The position numbers were made by a program, and so were the translations under genes. A stretch of 64,000 nt of DNA, from contig JAVKMO010000013.1 of the NCBI GenBank assembly GCA_031539345.1, forward strand, positions 101,462 to 165,461, written 5' to 3'. Shown piece by piece: positions 54,464 to 63,402 of this stretch. Each line of letters opens with the position of its first letter. Positions within the stretch are counted from its first letter, which is position 1. A model generated the notes under the pieces. That model was given only the letters and a program-made list of their open reading frames with translations, made no database searches and was not told the origin of the DNA. The stretch is from JAVKMO01 sp031539345. GTDB taxonomy: Bacteria > Bacteroidota > Bacteroidia > Chitinophagales > Chitinophagaceae.

Positions 54464-56686
54464 ATGACTTTTATTCGCCAACATCAAATTGCGACAACAA
54501 TGATTGTATTCTCTTTGTTTTTTGCTACAAAGAACCAAGCTCAAACAACTTCACCTAAGGGGTTTGATTTTGACAATACATCAGAGTTAAAAAAAACAAC
54601 AAATTCTAATGTGTCGACAGCAAAAACAGATACAACAAACAAAGAAGTCAAAAAAAATGACGCAGTAATAAAAGACACAGAAGTAACAAAAGAAGATTCA
54701 TTATTTGAAGAAAATGTAAAAATCAATTTAACCTTAAATGAAAAACGCAAATACGTTTTTACTAGAGAAGATGGAAAAGAAGGCGTAGTTGTTAAAGAAT
54801 ATGACGATGCTGCAACATTTTCTGGTGGATTAGCAAAAGTTGCCATCAATAACAAATGGGGTTTTATAGACTCAAGTTTGAAAGAAACTATTCCCTTAAA
54901 TTATGATTTTGTATGGCCCTTTTCAAATGGCGTTGCGATGGTACAAAAAAACAGAAAATATGGTTTAATCAACGCTGCTGGCGTAGAACTTGCACCAATC
55001 ATTTATGACACTTTAGACTTTTTTAAAAAAAGTTTTGCTAAGTTTTTGAAAAATGGAGAAATAGGCTATTTAAACCGAGAAGGAAAAGAATTTGACGAAG
55101 CTATTGAACTGGAAGACGCTTGGTATAAAATTAGAAAAAATGGTAAATGGGGTTTTGCTGATAATAAAGGAAGCATTATCGTGATCCCTATTTATGACGA
55201 TGTTAAACCATTTAAAGACGATTTTGCAACAGTAAACAAAAGTGGAAAATGGGTGTTTATCACCAGAGCGGGTGAGCAATTACCTTATGATGAAATAGGA
55301 CCATTTATTGATGGATTTGCAAGTGTAAGAACAAGAAACAGATACGCTTATGTGTCTAAATATTTTGTAGAATACGATTCTGTTAAACCATTTTCCAATC
55401 AAAAAGCAATTGTTTATAAAAATGGAAAATACGGCATTGTGGGTAAAAACACAATCGAAGTTGTGCCACCACAATATGATTATATCGACAATTTTTCAAA
55501 TAGCCGTGCAAAAATTAAAAAAGATGGACAGTATGGATATTTAGATGAAAACGGAGCAGTCAGCGTTCCGCCTACTTATGACGAAGCATTTGCGTATTCA
55601 AACGATATAGCTCGTGTTAGAAAAAATAAAAAATATGGGTTTATCGAAACAGACGGCAAGTTAATTGGCGAGTTAGAATATGCTGATGCAAGAGATTTTA
55701 AAGAAGGATTAGCTTTAGTGAAAATCAACCAAAAATATGGTTACATTAACACGAATGGAAAAGTCAAAATTGTACCCATGTATTTAGATGGAAGAGATTA
55801 TGTGGAGGGGTTTGCACAAGTAAAAGATACCAATAACAAATGGGTATATATCAATAAAGAGGGCTTACAAATGCCTTTTGATGAAATTTTCCCACTCACA
55901 GACAGCATGGCTTTAGTTAGAAAAATTGATAAATATGGTTTTATTGATGCCAAAGGAAAAGTAGCTATTCCTGGCATTTATGACGAAGCAAGCAACTTTC
56001 GTAATGGATTAGCCTATGTACAAATACTCGGAAAAATGCCAGCTCCAACAAGAAATTTCTACATCACAAAACGTGGCGATGTTCTTCCATACGACAATGC
56101 ACATCAATTTTACAATGGCTTTGCAAAAGTTGAAAAAAATGGAAAAGTGGGGTACATCAATAGTCAAGGAAAAGAAATCATTGCACCCATTTATGACGAC
56201 GGTAGCAACTTTAATAATGGCATTGCAATGGCAGAAAAAGAAACCGTCAAAGGCTATTTAACCCAAACAGGTTCTTTTTATGACGGAGTGACGAACTTTG
56301 TTAAAAACATTGCCATTATCAGAAAAGGAAACTCTTTTGGCACTATCGATACGAATATGGCAGAAATTATTCCGCCAACAAACGATGCCATTTATTTTAA
56401 TGAGAACAAAACATTTTTAGTGGTTCAAAATAATGGCAAATCTGCTCTTCATTATTTTCAAGGAAAACAGCAAGGAAAATCTTTGGGTTATGACAATGTG
56501 ATGCCTTTTAGCGAAGGACTTGCCGTTGTAATGAAAAACAACCTTTATGGTTTTATCAATAACGAAGGAAAAGAGGTATTAGCCTTAGAATACGATTGGG
56601 CGGATTCTTTTAGAAATGGAAAAGCGTTAGTTGCTCGTAAAGGAAAATCATTTTATATCGACCCTCTCGGACAATTGATTAAATAA
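54464..56686 (+). CDS. WG-repeat protein, exported
   Basis: 740 residues. A signal peptide (TTMIVFSLFFATKNQAQ) and a charged low-complexity linker (residues ~30-90) precede about eighteen WG-type repeats of 35-40 residues. Each has the pattern K[WY]GFI[ND]xxG followed by PxYDxxxxFxxGxAxV; clear ones are KWGFIDS, KYGLINAAG, QYGYLDENG, KYGFIETDG, KYGFIDAKG and LYGFINNEG. The repeats form a beta-rich solenoid or propeller used in binding; no enzymatic domain is visible. The function is unknown. It converges on metZ with a shared hairpin in the 170-bp spacer. Confidence 0.88.
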   Translation: MTFIRQHQIATTMIVFSLFFATKNQAQTTSPKGFDFDNTSELKKTTNSNVSTAKTDTTNKEVKKNDAVIKDTEVTKEDSLFEENVKINLTLNEKRKYVFTREDGKEGVVVKEYDDAATFSGGLAKVAINNKWGFIDSSLKETIPLNYDFVWPFSNGVAMVQKNRKYGLINAAGVELAPIIYDTLDFFKKSFAKFLKNGEIGYLNREGKEFDEAIELEDAWYKIRKNGKWGFADNKGSIIVIPIYDDVKPFKDDFATVNKSGKWVFITRAGEQLPYDEIGPFIDGFASVRTRNRYAYVSKYFVEYDSVKPFSNQKAIVYKNGKYGIVGKNTIEVVPPQYDYIDNFSNSRAKIKKDGQYGYLDENGAVSVPPTYDEAFAYSNDIARVRKNKKYGFIETDGKLIGELEYADARDFKEGLALVKINQKYGYINTNGKVKIVPMYLDGRDYVEGFAQVKDTNNKWVYINKEGLQMPFDEIFPLTDSMALVRKIDKYGFIDAKGKVAIPGIYDEASNFRNGLAYVQILGKMPAPTRNFYITKRGDVLPYDNAHQFYNGFAKVEKNGKVGYINSQGKEIIAPIYDDGSNFNNGIAMAEKETVKGYLTQTGSFYDGVTNFVKNIAIIRKGNSFGTIDTNMAEIIPPTNDAIYFNENKTFLVVQNNGKSALHYFQGKQQGKSLGYDNVMPFSEGLAVVMKNNLYGFINNEGKEVLALEYDWADSFRNGKALVARKGKSFYIDPLGQLIK

Positions 56687-56739
56687 AAAACGTTCCCGTA
56701 TTTTTTCAAGTCAGGATATAAGGCCTGACTTGACGGGAA
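56685..56739 (-). terminator. Strong two-stem terminator at the end of the accB-accC-metZ unit
   Basis: The inner stem is CAAGTCAGG (56707-56715) with CCTGACTTG (56724-56732), nine perfect pairs over an 8-base loop. An outer stem is TTCCCGT (56693-56699) with ACGGGAA (56733-56739), with a 7-base bulge on one side. On the minus strand the stem is followed by CG and then six T (A run at 56685-56690), so it terminates metZ. It could also act weakly on the WG gene from the other side. Confidence 0.8.
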
Positions 56740-56856
56740 AATTTGTCGAATATGTTTTGAAAACAACTGAAAAAATCCGTTCCCTTCTTTTGTTAATTTG
56801 AGGAGGGTTTAGTTTTAGGACGAAAAAATAGGTTTTATACCCTAAAATATAATTAT

Positions 56857-58026
56857 CTAAGCTAAGGCTTGTAAAATATCATTTAAGATGTCTTGTTGGT
56901 GTTCTAAGCCAACAGAAACGCGAATAAACCCTGGCGTAATACCAACAGCAAGTTGTTCTTCTTGAGAAAGTTTGCAGTGTGTTGTGCTGGCAGGATGAGA
57001 AGCGATACTTCTTGTGTCGCCTAAATTGGGTGTAAGTGAAAGTAGGCGTAATTTGTTCATGAATTTTCTTCCTGCGTCTATGCCACCAGACAATTCAAAG
57101 CAAAAAAGACCGCCACCGTTTTTCATTTGTTTAATGGCAACCTCATAGTTGGGGTGGCTTGGTAAAAACGGATATTTTAACCATTTTATTTTTGGGTGAT
57201 GCTGCAATTGCGTGGCAAGAAAAAGGGCATTATTGGCATGCCTTTCCATGCGAACGTCTAAAGTTTCTATACTTTTACTCAATACCCATGCGTTGAATGG
57301 CGACATAGAAGGTCCTGCATTTCTACAAAATAAATAGACTTCGTTGATGAGTTCTTTTTTTCCTACAACAATACCTCCGAGAACTCTACCTTGTCCGTCC
57401 ATCCATTTGGTTGCAGAATGCACCACAAGGTCGGCGCCAAAATCAATTGGTGTTTGTCCAATTGGGGTTGCAAAGCAATTGTCAACATTAAATAAAATGT
57501 TATGTTTTTTACACAATTTTCCGATTTTTTCTAAATCGACAATGTCTAAACCAGGATTTGTGGGTGTTTCAACATAAAGCATTTTGGTATTGCTTTGAAT
57601 TGCTTTTTCCCATTCATCTGGTTTTTGAGCATCAACAAAAGTGACGTCAATTTTAAATCGAGGAAAATATTTTTTTAGTATTGTATGTGTTCCTCCAAAC
57701 ACAGCATTGCAAGAAATTAAATGATCGCCACTTTGTAAAAAAGAAAAAAAAGACGCAAATATCGCAGCCATGCCAGAAGAAGTCGCAAAGCCTGCTTCAG
57801 CACCTTCTAATAAGCAAATTTTATCGACAAATTCTTGTACGTTTGGGTTAGAATAACGACTATAAATATTATTGTCATTTTCATCAGCAAATGCACCCGC
57901 CATATCTTCTGAATTATCAAAAACAAAGCTACTTGTCAAATAGAGTGGGGTAGAATGTTCTAATTCATTACTCCTTGGCGTTTGCGTTCTTATTGCTAAT
58001 GTTTTTTTATCTAATTGATGGCTCAT
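56857..58026 (-). CDS. metZ: Trans-sulfuration family PLP enzyme, probably O-succinyl/O-acetylhomoserine sulfhydrylase
   Basis: 389 residues of the Cys/Met-metabolism PLP fold. The PLP lysine is Lys207 in VHSATKWMDGQGRVLGG; the extra DGQGR after the lysine is what separates MetZ-like enzymes from cystathionine gamma-synthases. The cofactor region ATSSGMAAIF and the substrate segment YVETPTNPGLDIVD are present. It makes homocysteine directly from activated homoserine and sulfide; which acyl group it uses is not certain. It is 21 bp downstream of accC and ends at a strong terminator, so it belongs to the same transcript. Confidence 0.88.
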   Translation of the reverse strand: MSHQLDKKTLAIRTQTPRSNELEHSTPLYLTSSFVFDNSEDMAGAFADENDNNIYSRYSNPNVQEFVDKICLLEGAEAGFATSSGMAAIFASFFSFLQSGDHLISCNAVFGGTHTILKKYFPRFKIDVTFVDAQKPDEWEKAIQSNTKMLYVETPTNPGLDIVDLEKIGKLCKKHNILFNVDNCFATPIGQTPIDFGADLVVHSATKWMDGQGRVLGGIVVGKKELINEVYLFCRNAGPSMSPFNAWVLSKSIETLDVRMERHANNALFLATQLQHHPKIKWLKYPFLPSHPNYEVAIKQMKNGGGLFCFELSGGIDAGRKFMNKLRLLSLTPNLGDTRSIASHPASTTHCKLSQEEQLAVGITPGFIRVSVGLEHQQDILNDILQALA

Positions 58027-58047
58027 TATGTTCGTATTGGTTAAAGA

Positions 58048-59385
58048 TTATACCAAGTGAAAAGTTTCTAAAAATTTGGTATTGAAATCTCCTTGTATAA
58101 ATTTTTCATTTTTCATTAACTGTAAGTGAAACGGAATCGTTGTTTTTATTCCTTCTATCACATATTCTGTCAAGGCTCTGTGCATTGTTTTGATGGCTTC
58201 ATCACGTGTGCGTGCAACAGCAATAATTTTTGCAATCATCGAGTCGTAGTAAGGAGGAATTGTGTAGCCTGCATAGACATGAGAATCTACACGAACGCCT
58301 TTTCCACCCGGTTGATGTAGGATTGAAATTTTCCCAGGCGAAGGTCTAAAATCGTTGTAGGGGTCTTCTGCGTTAATTCTACATTCAATGGCGTGCATTA
58401 AAGGTTCATAATTATTACCTGAAATTTTTATGCCTGATGCAATTAAAATTTGTTCTTTGATTAAGTCGAAATTAATCACCTCTTCGGTTACGCAATGTTC
58501 AACTTGAATACGCGTGTTCATTTCCATAAAATAGAAATTGCGATGCTTGTCGACTAAAAATTCTACTGTTCCAACGCTTTCATAATTGATGGCTTCGGCA
58601 CAACGAATTGCGGCTTCGCCCATTTTTTGTCTAAGGTCTGGCGTCATAAACGGAGACGGAGATTCTTCAACTAATTTTTGGTGTCTGCGTTGAATAGAGC
58701 AATCTCTTTCGCTTAAATGACAAACACTACCAAATTGGTCGCCAGCAATTTGAATTTCAATATGGCGAGGTTCTTCAACGAATTTTTCCATATAAACGCC
58801 GTCATTTTTAAAAGAAGCAAGTGCTTCTGTTTTTGCGGCGATAATGTTTTTTTCTAATTCGGCATCTTCCCAAACAATACGCATGCCTTTTCCTCCGCCT
58901 CCAGCAGTTGCTTTTAGCATAATCGGATACCCAATTTCTTTGGCTGTTTTTTTTGCTTCAGCAATGTCTGTAATCAACCCTCCACTACCAGGAACAACAG
59001 GAACGCCAGCGTTTTTAGCGGTTTCTTTTGCGGTAATTTTATCTCCCATTGCATTGATCATTTCTGGCGTTGGTCCGATAAATTTAATATTATGCTTACG
59101 GCAGATTTCTGAAAACTTTGCGTTCTCAGCTAAAAAACCATATCCAGGGTGAATAGCGTCTGCATTGGTTAATTCTGCTGCAGAAATAATATGTGGAATA
59201 TTTAAATAAGACAACCCGCTTTGTGGTGGTCCTATACAAACAGCTTCATCAGCCATTTTAACATGTAAACTTTCTTTGTCGGCGGTTGAATAAACAGCAA
59301 CTGTTTTGATACCCATTTCTCTACAAGAACGAATAACTCTAAGTGCAATTTCGCCTCTGTTGGCAATCAATATTTTTTTAAACAC
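58048..59385 (-). CDS. accC: Acetyl-CoA carboxylase, biotin carboxylase subunit
   Basis: 445 residues. The ATP-grasp features are LKATAGGGGKGMRIV and EMNTRIQVEHCVTE. The start MFKKILIANRGEIALRVIRS and the C-terminal biotin carboxylase domain (GKISILHQPGGKGVRVDSHV) match the family. It carboxylates biotin on AccB at the first step of fatty-acid synthesis. It starts 47 bp after accB. Confidence 0.97.
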   Translation of the reverse strand: MFKKILIANRGEIALRVIRSCREMGIKTVAVYSTADKESLHVKMADEAVCIGPPQSGLSYLNIPHIISAAELTNADAIHPGYGFLAENAKFSEICRKHNIKFIGPTPEMINAMGDKITAKETAKNAGVPVVPGSGGLITDIAEAKKTAKEIGYPIMLKATAGGGGKGMRIVWEDAELEKNIIAAKTEALASFKNDGVYMEKFVEEPRHIEIQIAGDQFGSVCHLSERDCSIQRRHQKLVEESPSPFMTPDLRQKMGEAAIRCAEAINYESVGTVEFLVDKHRNFYFMEMNTRIQVEHCVTEEVINFDLIKEQILIASGIKISGNNYEPLMHAIECRINAEDPYNDFRPSPGKISILHQPGGKGVRVDSHVYAGYTIPPYYDSMIAKIIAVARTRDEAIKTMHRALTEYVIEGIKTTIPFHLQLMKNEKFIQGDFNTKFLETFHLV

Positions 59386-59432
59386 GAGCGTAGATTTTAG
59401 TCAAAAAAGTGAGTAATTGAAAGAAAATAAAC

Positions 59433-59981
59433 TTAGGCAGGTTCTACCAAAAATAAATCTTGGTCAAATTCAATCGGAGACGCATTATTGACTAATACTT
59501 TAACAATTTTTCCACTGATTTCACTTTCTATTTCATTAAACAATTTCATGGCTTCAACAATGCACAAAACTTGTCCTTTTTTAATTTCAGTTCCAACGTT
59601 TACAAAGTCTGCTTTATCTGGTGCAGGTTTAATATAAAACGTGCCTATCATAGGACTTTTTATTGTAATTAAATTACTTTTCGCAGTGCTTGGTGCTTCT
59701 GTTGTTGTAACAGCTTTAGGCGGAGTGGCTACCTGTTGAACAGCAACTGGAGCGGCTTGTATTTGTGGTGCTGTAGCATAAACAACGTCGTTATTTTTTT
59801 GTTTAAGGCTAATTTTGTAATTGCCTTTTTCAAAATGTAATTCACCAATATTATTTTCATTGACAAGGCGTACTAAATCTTGAATTTGTTGAAAATCAGG
59901 GTTGTTGGATACAATTGGTGAACTGACTTTAGGCTCTTTGTTTGCAGGTGCTTTCGATTGTGGTTTATTTTTTTTTGCCAT
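59433..59981 (-). CDS. accB: Acetyl-CoA carboxylase, biotin carboxyl carrier protein
   Basis: 182 residues. A basic N-terminus and a short helical element (IQDLVRLVNENNIGEL) lead through an Ala/Pro/Val-rich linker (residues ~70-105) to the biotinyl domain, with biotin on Lys146 in VEAMKLFNE. It carries carboxybiotin between AccC and the carboxyltransferase. It lies 60 bp after efp; efp-accB-accC is a common order in bacteria. Confidence 0.96.
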   Translation of the reverse strand: MAKKNKPQSKAPANKEPKVSSPIVSNNPDFQQIQDLVRLVNENNIGELHFEKGNYKISLKQKNNDVVYATAPQIQAAPVAVQQVATPPKAVTTTEAPSTAKSNLITIKSPMIGTFYIKPAPDKADFVNVGTEIKKGQVLCIVEAMKLFNEIESEISGKIVKVLVNNASPIEFDQDLFLVEPA

Positions 59982-60041
59982 AAAAATTTAATTTTAAAAA
60001 AAATGAAAAATAAAAAAGCCAAAAATAATGGAAGGGTGAAA

Positions 60042-60608
60042 TTATTCTTTTACGCGTTCAACGTATTCGCCTGTTTTGGTGTTAATACGAATCATATCTC
60101 CGTCATTAACAAATAATGGCACCATCACTTTTACACCGGGTTCAACTTCTGCTGGTTTCAATGTTTTTGTTGCCGTGTCGCCACGCATTCCTGGCTCTGC
60201 ATAAGTTACTTTTGCAACAATTTTATCAGGCAACTCAACGTTCATAGGAGCGTCTGTATCGGTATTAAAAAAGATAGATACTTCTTGTCCATCTCTTAAA
60301 AATTGCGGTGCGTTAATGTGGCTTTCTGTCATTACAATTTGTTCAAACGTTTCATTGTCCATAAAGTTATAGCCACTATCGTCTTTATATAAATATTGAA
60401 AAGGTTTTTTTTCTACTCTTACTGGATAAATTGTTTCTCCTGAATTCCAAGTGTGTTCAATGGTGCGAGCATTATCAACGCCTTTTAATTTTGCCCATAC
60501 TTTTGCGGCGGCTCTTGCGGTTTTATTTTGACCAAAGTCCACAACAGAATAAAGATTGCCGTCTAATTTAATAATGAGTCCTGATTTAATGTCTGCGGTA
60601 TTTGCCAT
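60042..60608 (-). CDS. efp: Elongation factor P with Arg at the loop tip
   Basis: 188 residues with KOW-like domain I and two OB domains ending NTKTGEYVERVK. EF-P relieves ribosome stalling at proline runs. The domain-I loop that enters the peptidyl-transferase centre reads NKTARAAAKVWAKLK. Aligned with the usual PGKGQAF or PGRGQAF, the tip residue is Arg32 and the Pro-Gly framing is replaced by Thr-Ala. No gene for a lysine or arginine modifier (epmA, earP, ymfI) is in the window. It is first in the efp-accB-accC-metZ series. Confidence 0.95.
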   Translation of the reverse strand: MANTADIKSGLIIKLDGNLYSVVDFGQNKTARAAAKVWAKLKGVDNARTIEHTWNSGETIYPVRVEKKPFQYLYKDDSGYNFMDNETFEQIVMTESHINAPQFLRDGQEVSIFFNTDTDAPMNVELPDKIVAKVTYAEPGMRGDTATKTLKPAEVEPGVKVMVPLFVNDGDMIRINTKTGEYVERVKE

Positions 60609-60612
60609 GTTT

Positions 60613-60632
60613 AAATAAATAAATAAATAAAT
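60613..60632. repeat. (AAAT)5 tetranucleotide repeat in the efp leader
   Basis: Five perfect copies of AAAT (plus strand) end just 4 bases before the efp start on the minus strand. This sits where the ribosome binds; copy-number change would alter spacing or A/T content in the initiation region. Such tracts are also simply common in AT-rich Bacteroidota leaders. Confidence 0.6.
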
Positions 60633-60646
60633 GATAAAAATTATGC

Positions 60647-60684
60647 TCAGTCAGAAACCCAAAAATATTTTTTTTTCTGATTGA
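60647..60684 (-). terminator. Hairpin between the porin and efp genes, possible porin terminator
   Basis: TCAGTCAGAAA (60647-60657) pairs with TTTCTGATTGA (60674-60684), eleven pairs with one G-U, over a 16-base loop. On the minus strand it is followed by GCATAATTTTT. It lies about 170 bp beyond the porin stop and 39 bp before the efp start, so it may end porin transcription or form part of the efp leader. The rest of the spacer is AT-rich and without a gene. Confidence 0.4.
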
Positions 60685-60853
60685 TTTTTTTGATTTGTAA
60701 AAATATTATTGATTTGAATATAAGTCCTTGATTATTACAATCTAAATCAAGTGGAGTAAAGCCTCCAACTTTTTAGAGTCGCATATTTTTTAGTATTCAT
60801 TTTCAATTAGTACTGAACTTATTTTTGTAAATCCGCTGTTATAAAAGGTTGAT

Positions 60854-62146
60854 TTAAAAGTTTACCTGTGCTTGAATTCTTAATAAATTCCCAGACTGAT
60901 AATTGTCTTGATTTCCAAAATCTTCATATTGTCTTTTAGATATTGTGTAATTCATCACTAGTTCAAAATTTTTATTCACCTGCCATTCACCGCCAATTTC
61001 GATATCATTGACATAATAACTTCTAGCATCTCGTTCATGTTTTTTACCTCCTTTATAGTACTGGTATCTGATAAAGGGAATGAGCGTTTGTTTCTTTAGT
61101 TTTGCTAAATAGCTTAATGTAACATAACCTCCGTGAAGAGGCATTACTTCTATTGACTTTGTAAGTTTATTAAATTCTGGACCTTCGCCAATTGTATATT
61201 CTGCCTGAACACCAAACGGTTTTGGGTATAACACAAAAGTGCCTGCAATTCTTTGGTCAAGGTACATTAAACTTGAATTTGTTTTTACTCCATTGCTCAG
61301 GTTTGCCTTTGGCATAACCCACTTACCAGTATATGCTTGCACACCAATCTCTACGATCTGACTTTTATATTTAAAAGGGTAGGTAAGGCGGCTTACGATA
61401 TGAGGTTCGTTGTTTAACTCTAAATTATTAGCAGTTTGACCGTTATATGCTCCAAAGGCAAAAACGCCATAGTCTCCACTTCCCTTTAGCCCATCGTTGA
61501 CTAAACTTGAAAAGAGTTTTCGTTTTTCTTTAGGTGCCCAATAAAAAAATACCCCCATATCACGTTCATTTGACACTGCGCTGTTCAAAGCATCATTTCG
61601 GTCGAGTGGTATTCGATTTTGGCTTGATTGCATATTTTCAAAACCATAAGGAACCTTACTTTGTCCAATTCTAAATCTAAACTCGTTATCGTTATCTACG
61701 CCTACATCAAAATAAGCATCTCTGATTTGTGCAAAATGGAGACGATCAGAAGAAGGGCTACTTGCAAAATCGGGTTGAATATAGAAATAAACATTTTTGC
61801 TGACTTGCCCAAAAAGGATAATCCGCATACGCCTCATAAAAAAACCACCGTCTTTTCCCCAAGACCTATCGCATTGTTCACATCCCAAATTTTCATTTGT
61901 TTCAAGCAACCTATTATATCTTATTTGTAAATAACCTCTAATAGAAAAGTTGTCGTACCATTTTTTAGGCTGCACTATTTCTTTTTCTTGAGAGGAGTTA
62001 ATGTTTACACTATCAGATTGAGCAAAAGAATTGAATGAAATAAATAAAAAAGCTAAATTTAAATAGATGTATGCTTTCACTTTGTATGTTGTATAAAGTT
62101 TTGGGGCTTGGGAAAATTGGAATATTTTAAGTGCAAAATTTATCAT
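60854..62146 (-). CDS. Phosphate-selective porin O/P-like outer-membrane protein
   Basis: 430 residues from the ATG at 62146. A GTG start at 62080 would give a cleaner signal peptide (KAYIYLNLAFLFISFNSFAQ), so the true start may be there. The mature part is a 16-strand-type barrel: WYDNFSIRGYLQIRYNRL at the beginning, RRMRIILFGQ, and GNLLRIQAQVNF at the end. Porins of this type pass phosphate, polyphosphate or other anions; the ligand is not proven here. It is a single-gene unit, preceded on the same strand by the yjdM-like gene. Confidence 0.85.
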   Translation of the reverse strand: MINFALKIFQFSQAPKLYTTYKVKAYIYLNLAFLFISFNSFAQSDSVNINSSQEKEIVQPKKWYDNFSIRGYLQIRYNRLLETNENLGCEQCDRSWGKDGGFFMRRMRIILFGQVSKNVYFYIQPDFASSPSSDRLHFAQIRDAYFDVGVDNDNEFRFRIGQSKVPYGFENMQSSQNRIPLDRNDALNSAVSNERDMGVFFYWAPKEKRKLFSSLVNDGLKGSGDYGVFAFGAYNGQTANNLELNNEPHIVSRLTYPFKYKSQIVEIGVQAYTGKWVMPKANLSNGVKTNSSLMYLDQRIAGTFVLYPKPFGVQAEYTIGEGPEFNKLTKSIEVMPLHGGYVTLSYLAKLKKQTLIPFIRYQYYKGGKKHERDARSYYVNDIEIGGEWQVNKNFELVMNYTISKRQYEDFGNQDNYQSGNLLRIQAQVNF

Positions 62147-62226
62147 AAATGCTTAAAAATCATTAGTTTGTAAATTATTTTATATAAATCAAATTAGATG
62201 ATAGAATTGATGATAAAGTTTTGACA

Positions 62227-62559
62227 TTATGCCTTGCGGACAAACTCAGATTTTAAAGCCATTGAACCAAATCCTTCAATTTTACAATCAATATTATGGT
62301 CACTATTAAAGTTGAGTCGAATATTTTTCACTTTTGTTCCTGCTTTAATAGGTTTAGGAGCACCTTTTACAGGCAGGTTTTTTATCGTAATTACACTATC
62401 TCCGTTGTGAAGTTCATTACCATTCGAATCAAATATTTTTTCTCCGTCTGGCTCAACGACTGCGTTAGGATTCCACTCATTTTCACAATCAGGGCAGTTA
62501 TACAGCTCGTTACCGATTGAATAACCATATTCTGATTTACAAATTGGACAAGGTTTCAT
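62227..62559 (-). CDS. yjdM: YjdM/PhnA family zinc-ribbon protein
   Basis: 110 residues. The N-terminal zinc ribbon is CPICKSEYGYSIGNELYNCP with two CxxC pairs. The C-terminal PhnA domain has DSNGNELHNGDSVITIKNLP and KAGTKVKNIRL. Although named from E. coli phn genes, its link to phosphonate use is not established. It is cytosolic. Confidence 0.9.
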   Translation of the reverse strand: MKPCPICKSEYGYSIGNELYNCPDCENEWNPNAVVEPDGEKIFDSNGNELHNGDSVITIKNLPVKGAPKPIKAGTKVKNIRLNFNSDHNIDCKIEGFGSMALKSEFVRKA

Positions 62560-62898
62560 ATTCTTTACTATTTACTTTTTGTTTTTTATATTCTGTAGGC
62601 GAAATTACATTATTTTATTCTACTTTCATTATTCATAAATCCAATCATTTTTGTCATTTATCGCCTGTTGTATTTCGCTGTTTTCTATAATGACACCTAA
62701 CGAACAGGGCTTTGTGCAGGTTGGAAAATAGAATTCCGTCTGCCCGGAATCACTGCTGATTGAAAATATAAAGTTGAAGTTAAGAACTAAAGTTCAGCGA
62801 TGTACGTCAAGCCCGAACTGAAGCACAATAAAGAACAAATGTTGAGGCAATATTCGTCTGTCCCAATAATGCCAAACCTAATGTTGTGGGCAGGTTTT
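62560..62898. other. 339-bp intergenic block with repeat-like sequence
   Basis: There is no gene here on either strand. The right two-thirds is less AT-rich than nearby spacers. It has a perfect 6-bp stem, ATTCCG (62733-62738) with CGGAAT (62745-62750), and two related boxes facing the same way: CCTAACGAACAGGGCTTTGT with GCAGGTT (about 62696-62722) and CCTAATGTTGTGGGCAGGTT (62877-62896). In between are AAAGTTCAGCG and CCCGAACTG, which pair weakly. This resembles dispersed intergenic repeats found in several Bacteroidota genomes, but I cannot confirm this without a search. The left part would hold the yjdM promoter. Confidence 0.45.
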
Positions 62899-63348
62899 CT
62901 ACAACATCATTATAAGTTTCATTACCCAACATAAGACAATTACTATGATGATTAATTGTCCTATTTTTTTTGAAATTTTATTTATTGAAACGCTAAATGT
63001 TTGCGAATTATGATTTGTCAAACTAATTAGTCGTAACGGAATTTGGGCAAAAATATAAAATGATAACAAAATACTTGATACGTTTAATTTATACGCAATT
63101 TTATAGTTTCCTTTTGCCATTTCGCACAAGCCTCTTGTCATACCACAAACTGGACACTGAAAGCTGAACAATTTATCGAAAAGACAAAAGTGTGGTAAAT
63201 GATTTAGAAAAACAATCAATGTGTCTTTGCATAAAAGGAAAAGTAAGATTATAAAAAAATTACTTAGAAGTATATTCAAATCATTCTGAACTAAAAAATA
63301 AGGGCTAATTTTTTTTAGTATATACTTTGGAAAAAAAGCAAACTCCAT
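62899..63348 (-). CDS. DUF2752 membrane protein
   Basis: 149 residues. The DUF2752 signature is QCPVCGMTRGLCEMAKGNY (Cys65, Cys68), placed between membrane helices at about residues 25-45, 85-100 and 130-147. The family is of unknown function and often encoded near small zinc-ribbon or TM2 membrane proteins. Here it is 54 bp downstream of such a gene on the same strand. Confidence 0.85.
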   Translation of the reverse strand: MEFAFFPKYILKKISPYFLVQNDLNILLSNFFIILLFLLCKDTLIVFLNHLPHFCLFDKLFSFQCPVCGMTRGLCEMAKGNYKIAYKLNVSSILLSFYIFAQIPLRLISLTNHNSQTFSVSINKISKKIGQLIIIVIVLCWVMKLIMML

Positions 63349-63365
63349 AAGTTAATTAATTAAAA

Positions 63366-63390
63366 GCTGGGTGTTTTTTCGATACCCAAC
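63366..63390 (-). terminator. Hairpin between the zinc-ribbon and DUF2752 genes
   Basis: On the minus strand GTTGGGT pairs with ACCCAGC (seven pairs, one G-U; arms at 63384-63390 and 63366-63372), followed by TTTTAATTAATT. It may be an attenuator between two genes of one unit. Confidence 0.35.
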
Positions 63391-63402
63391 TTAATGATTT
63401 GT

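Noticed and set aside
62640..62930. Integron attC sites around the small genes (ACCTAAC at 62695, ACCCAAC at 62924)
   Set aside because: The matching GTTRRRY partner boxes were not found at the right spacing and no integron integrase is in the window; kept only as a weak note.
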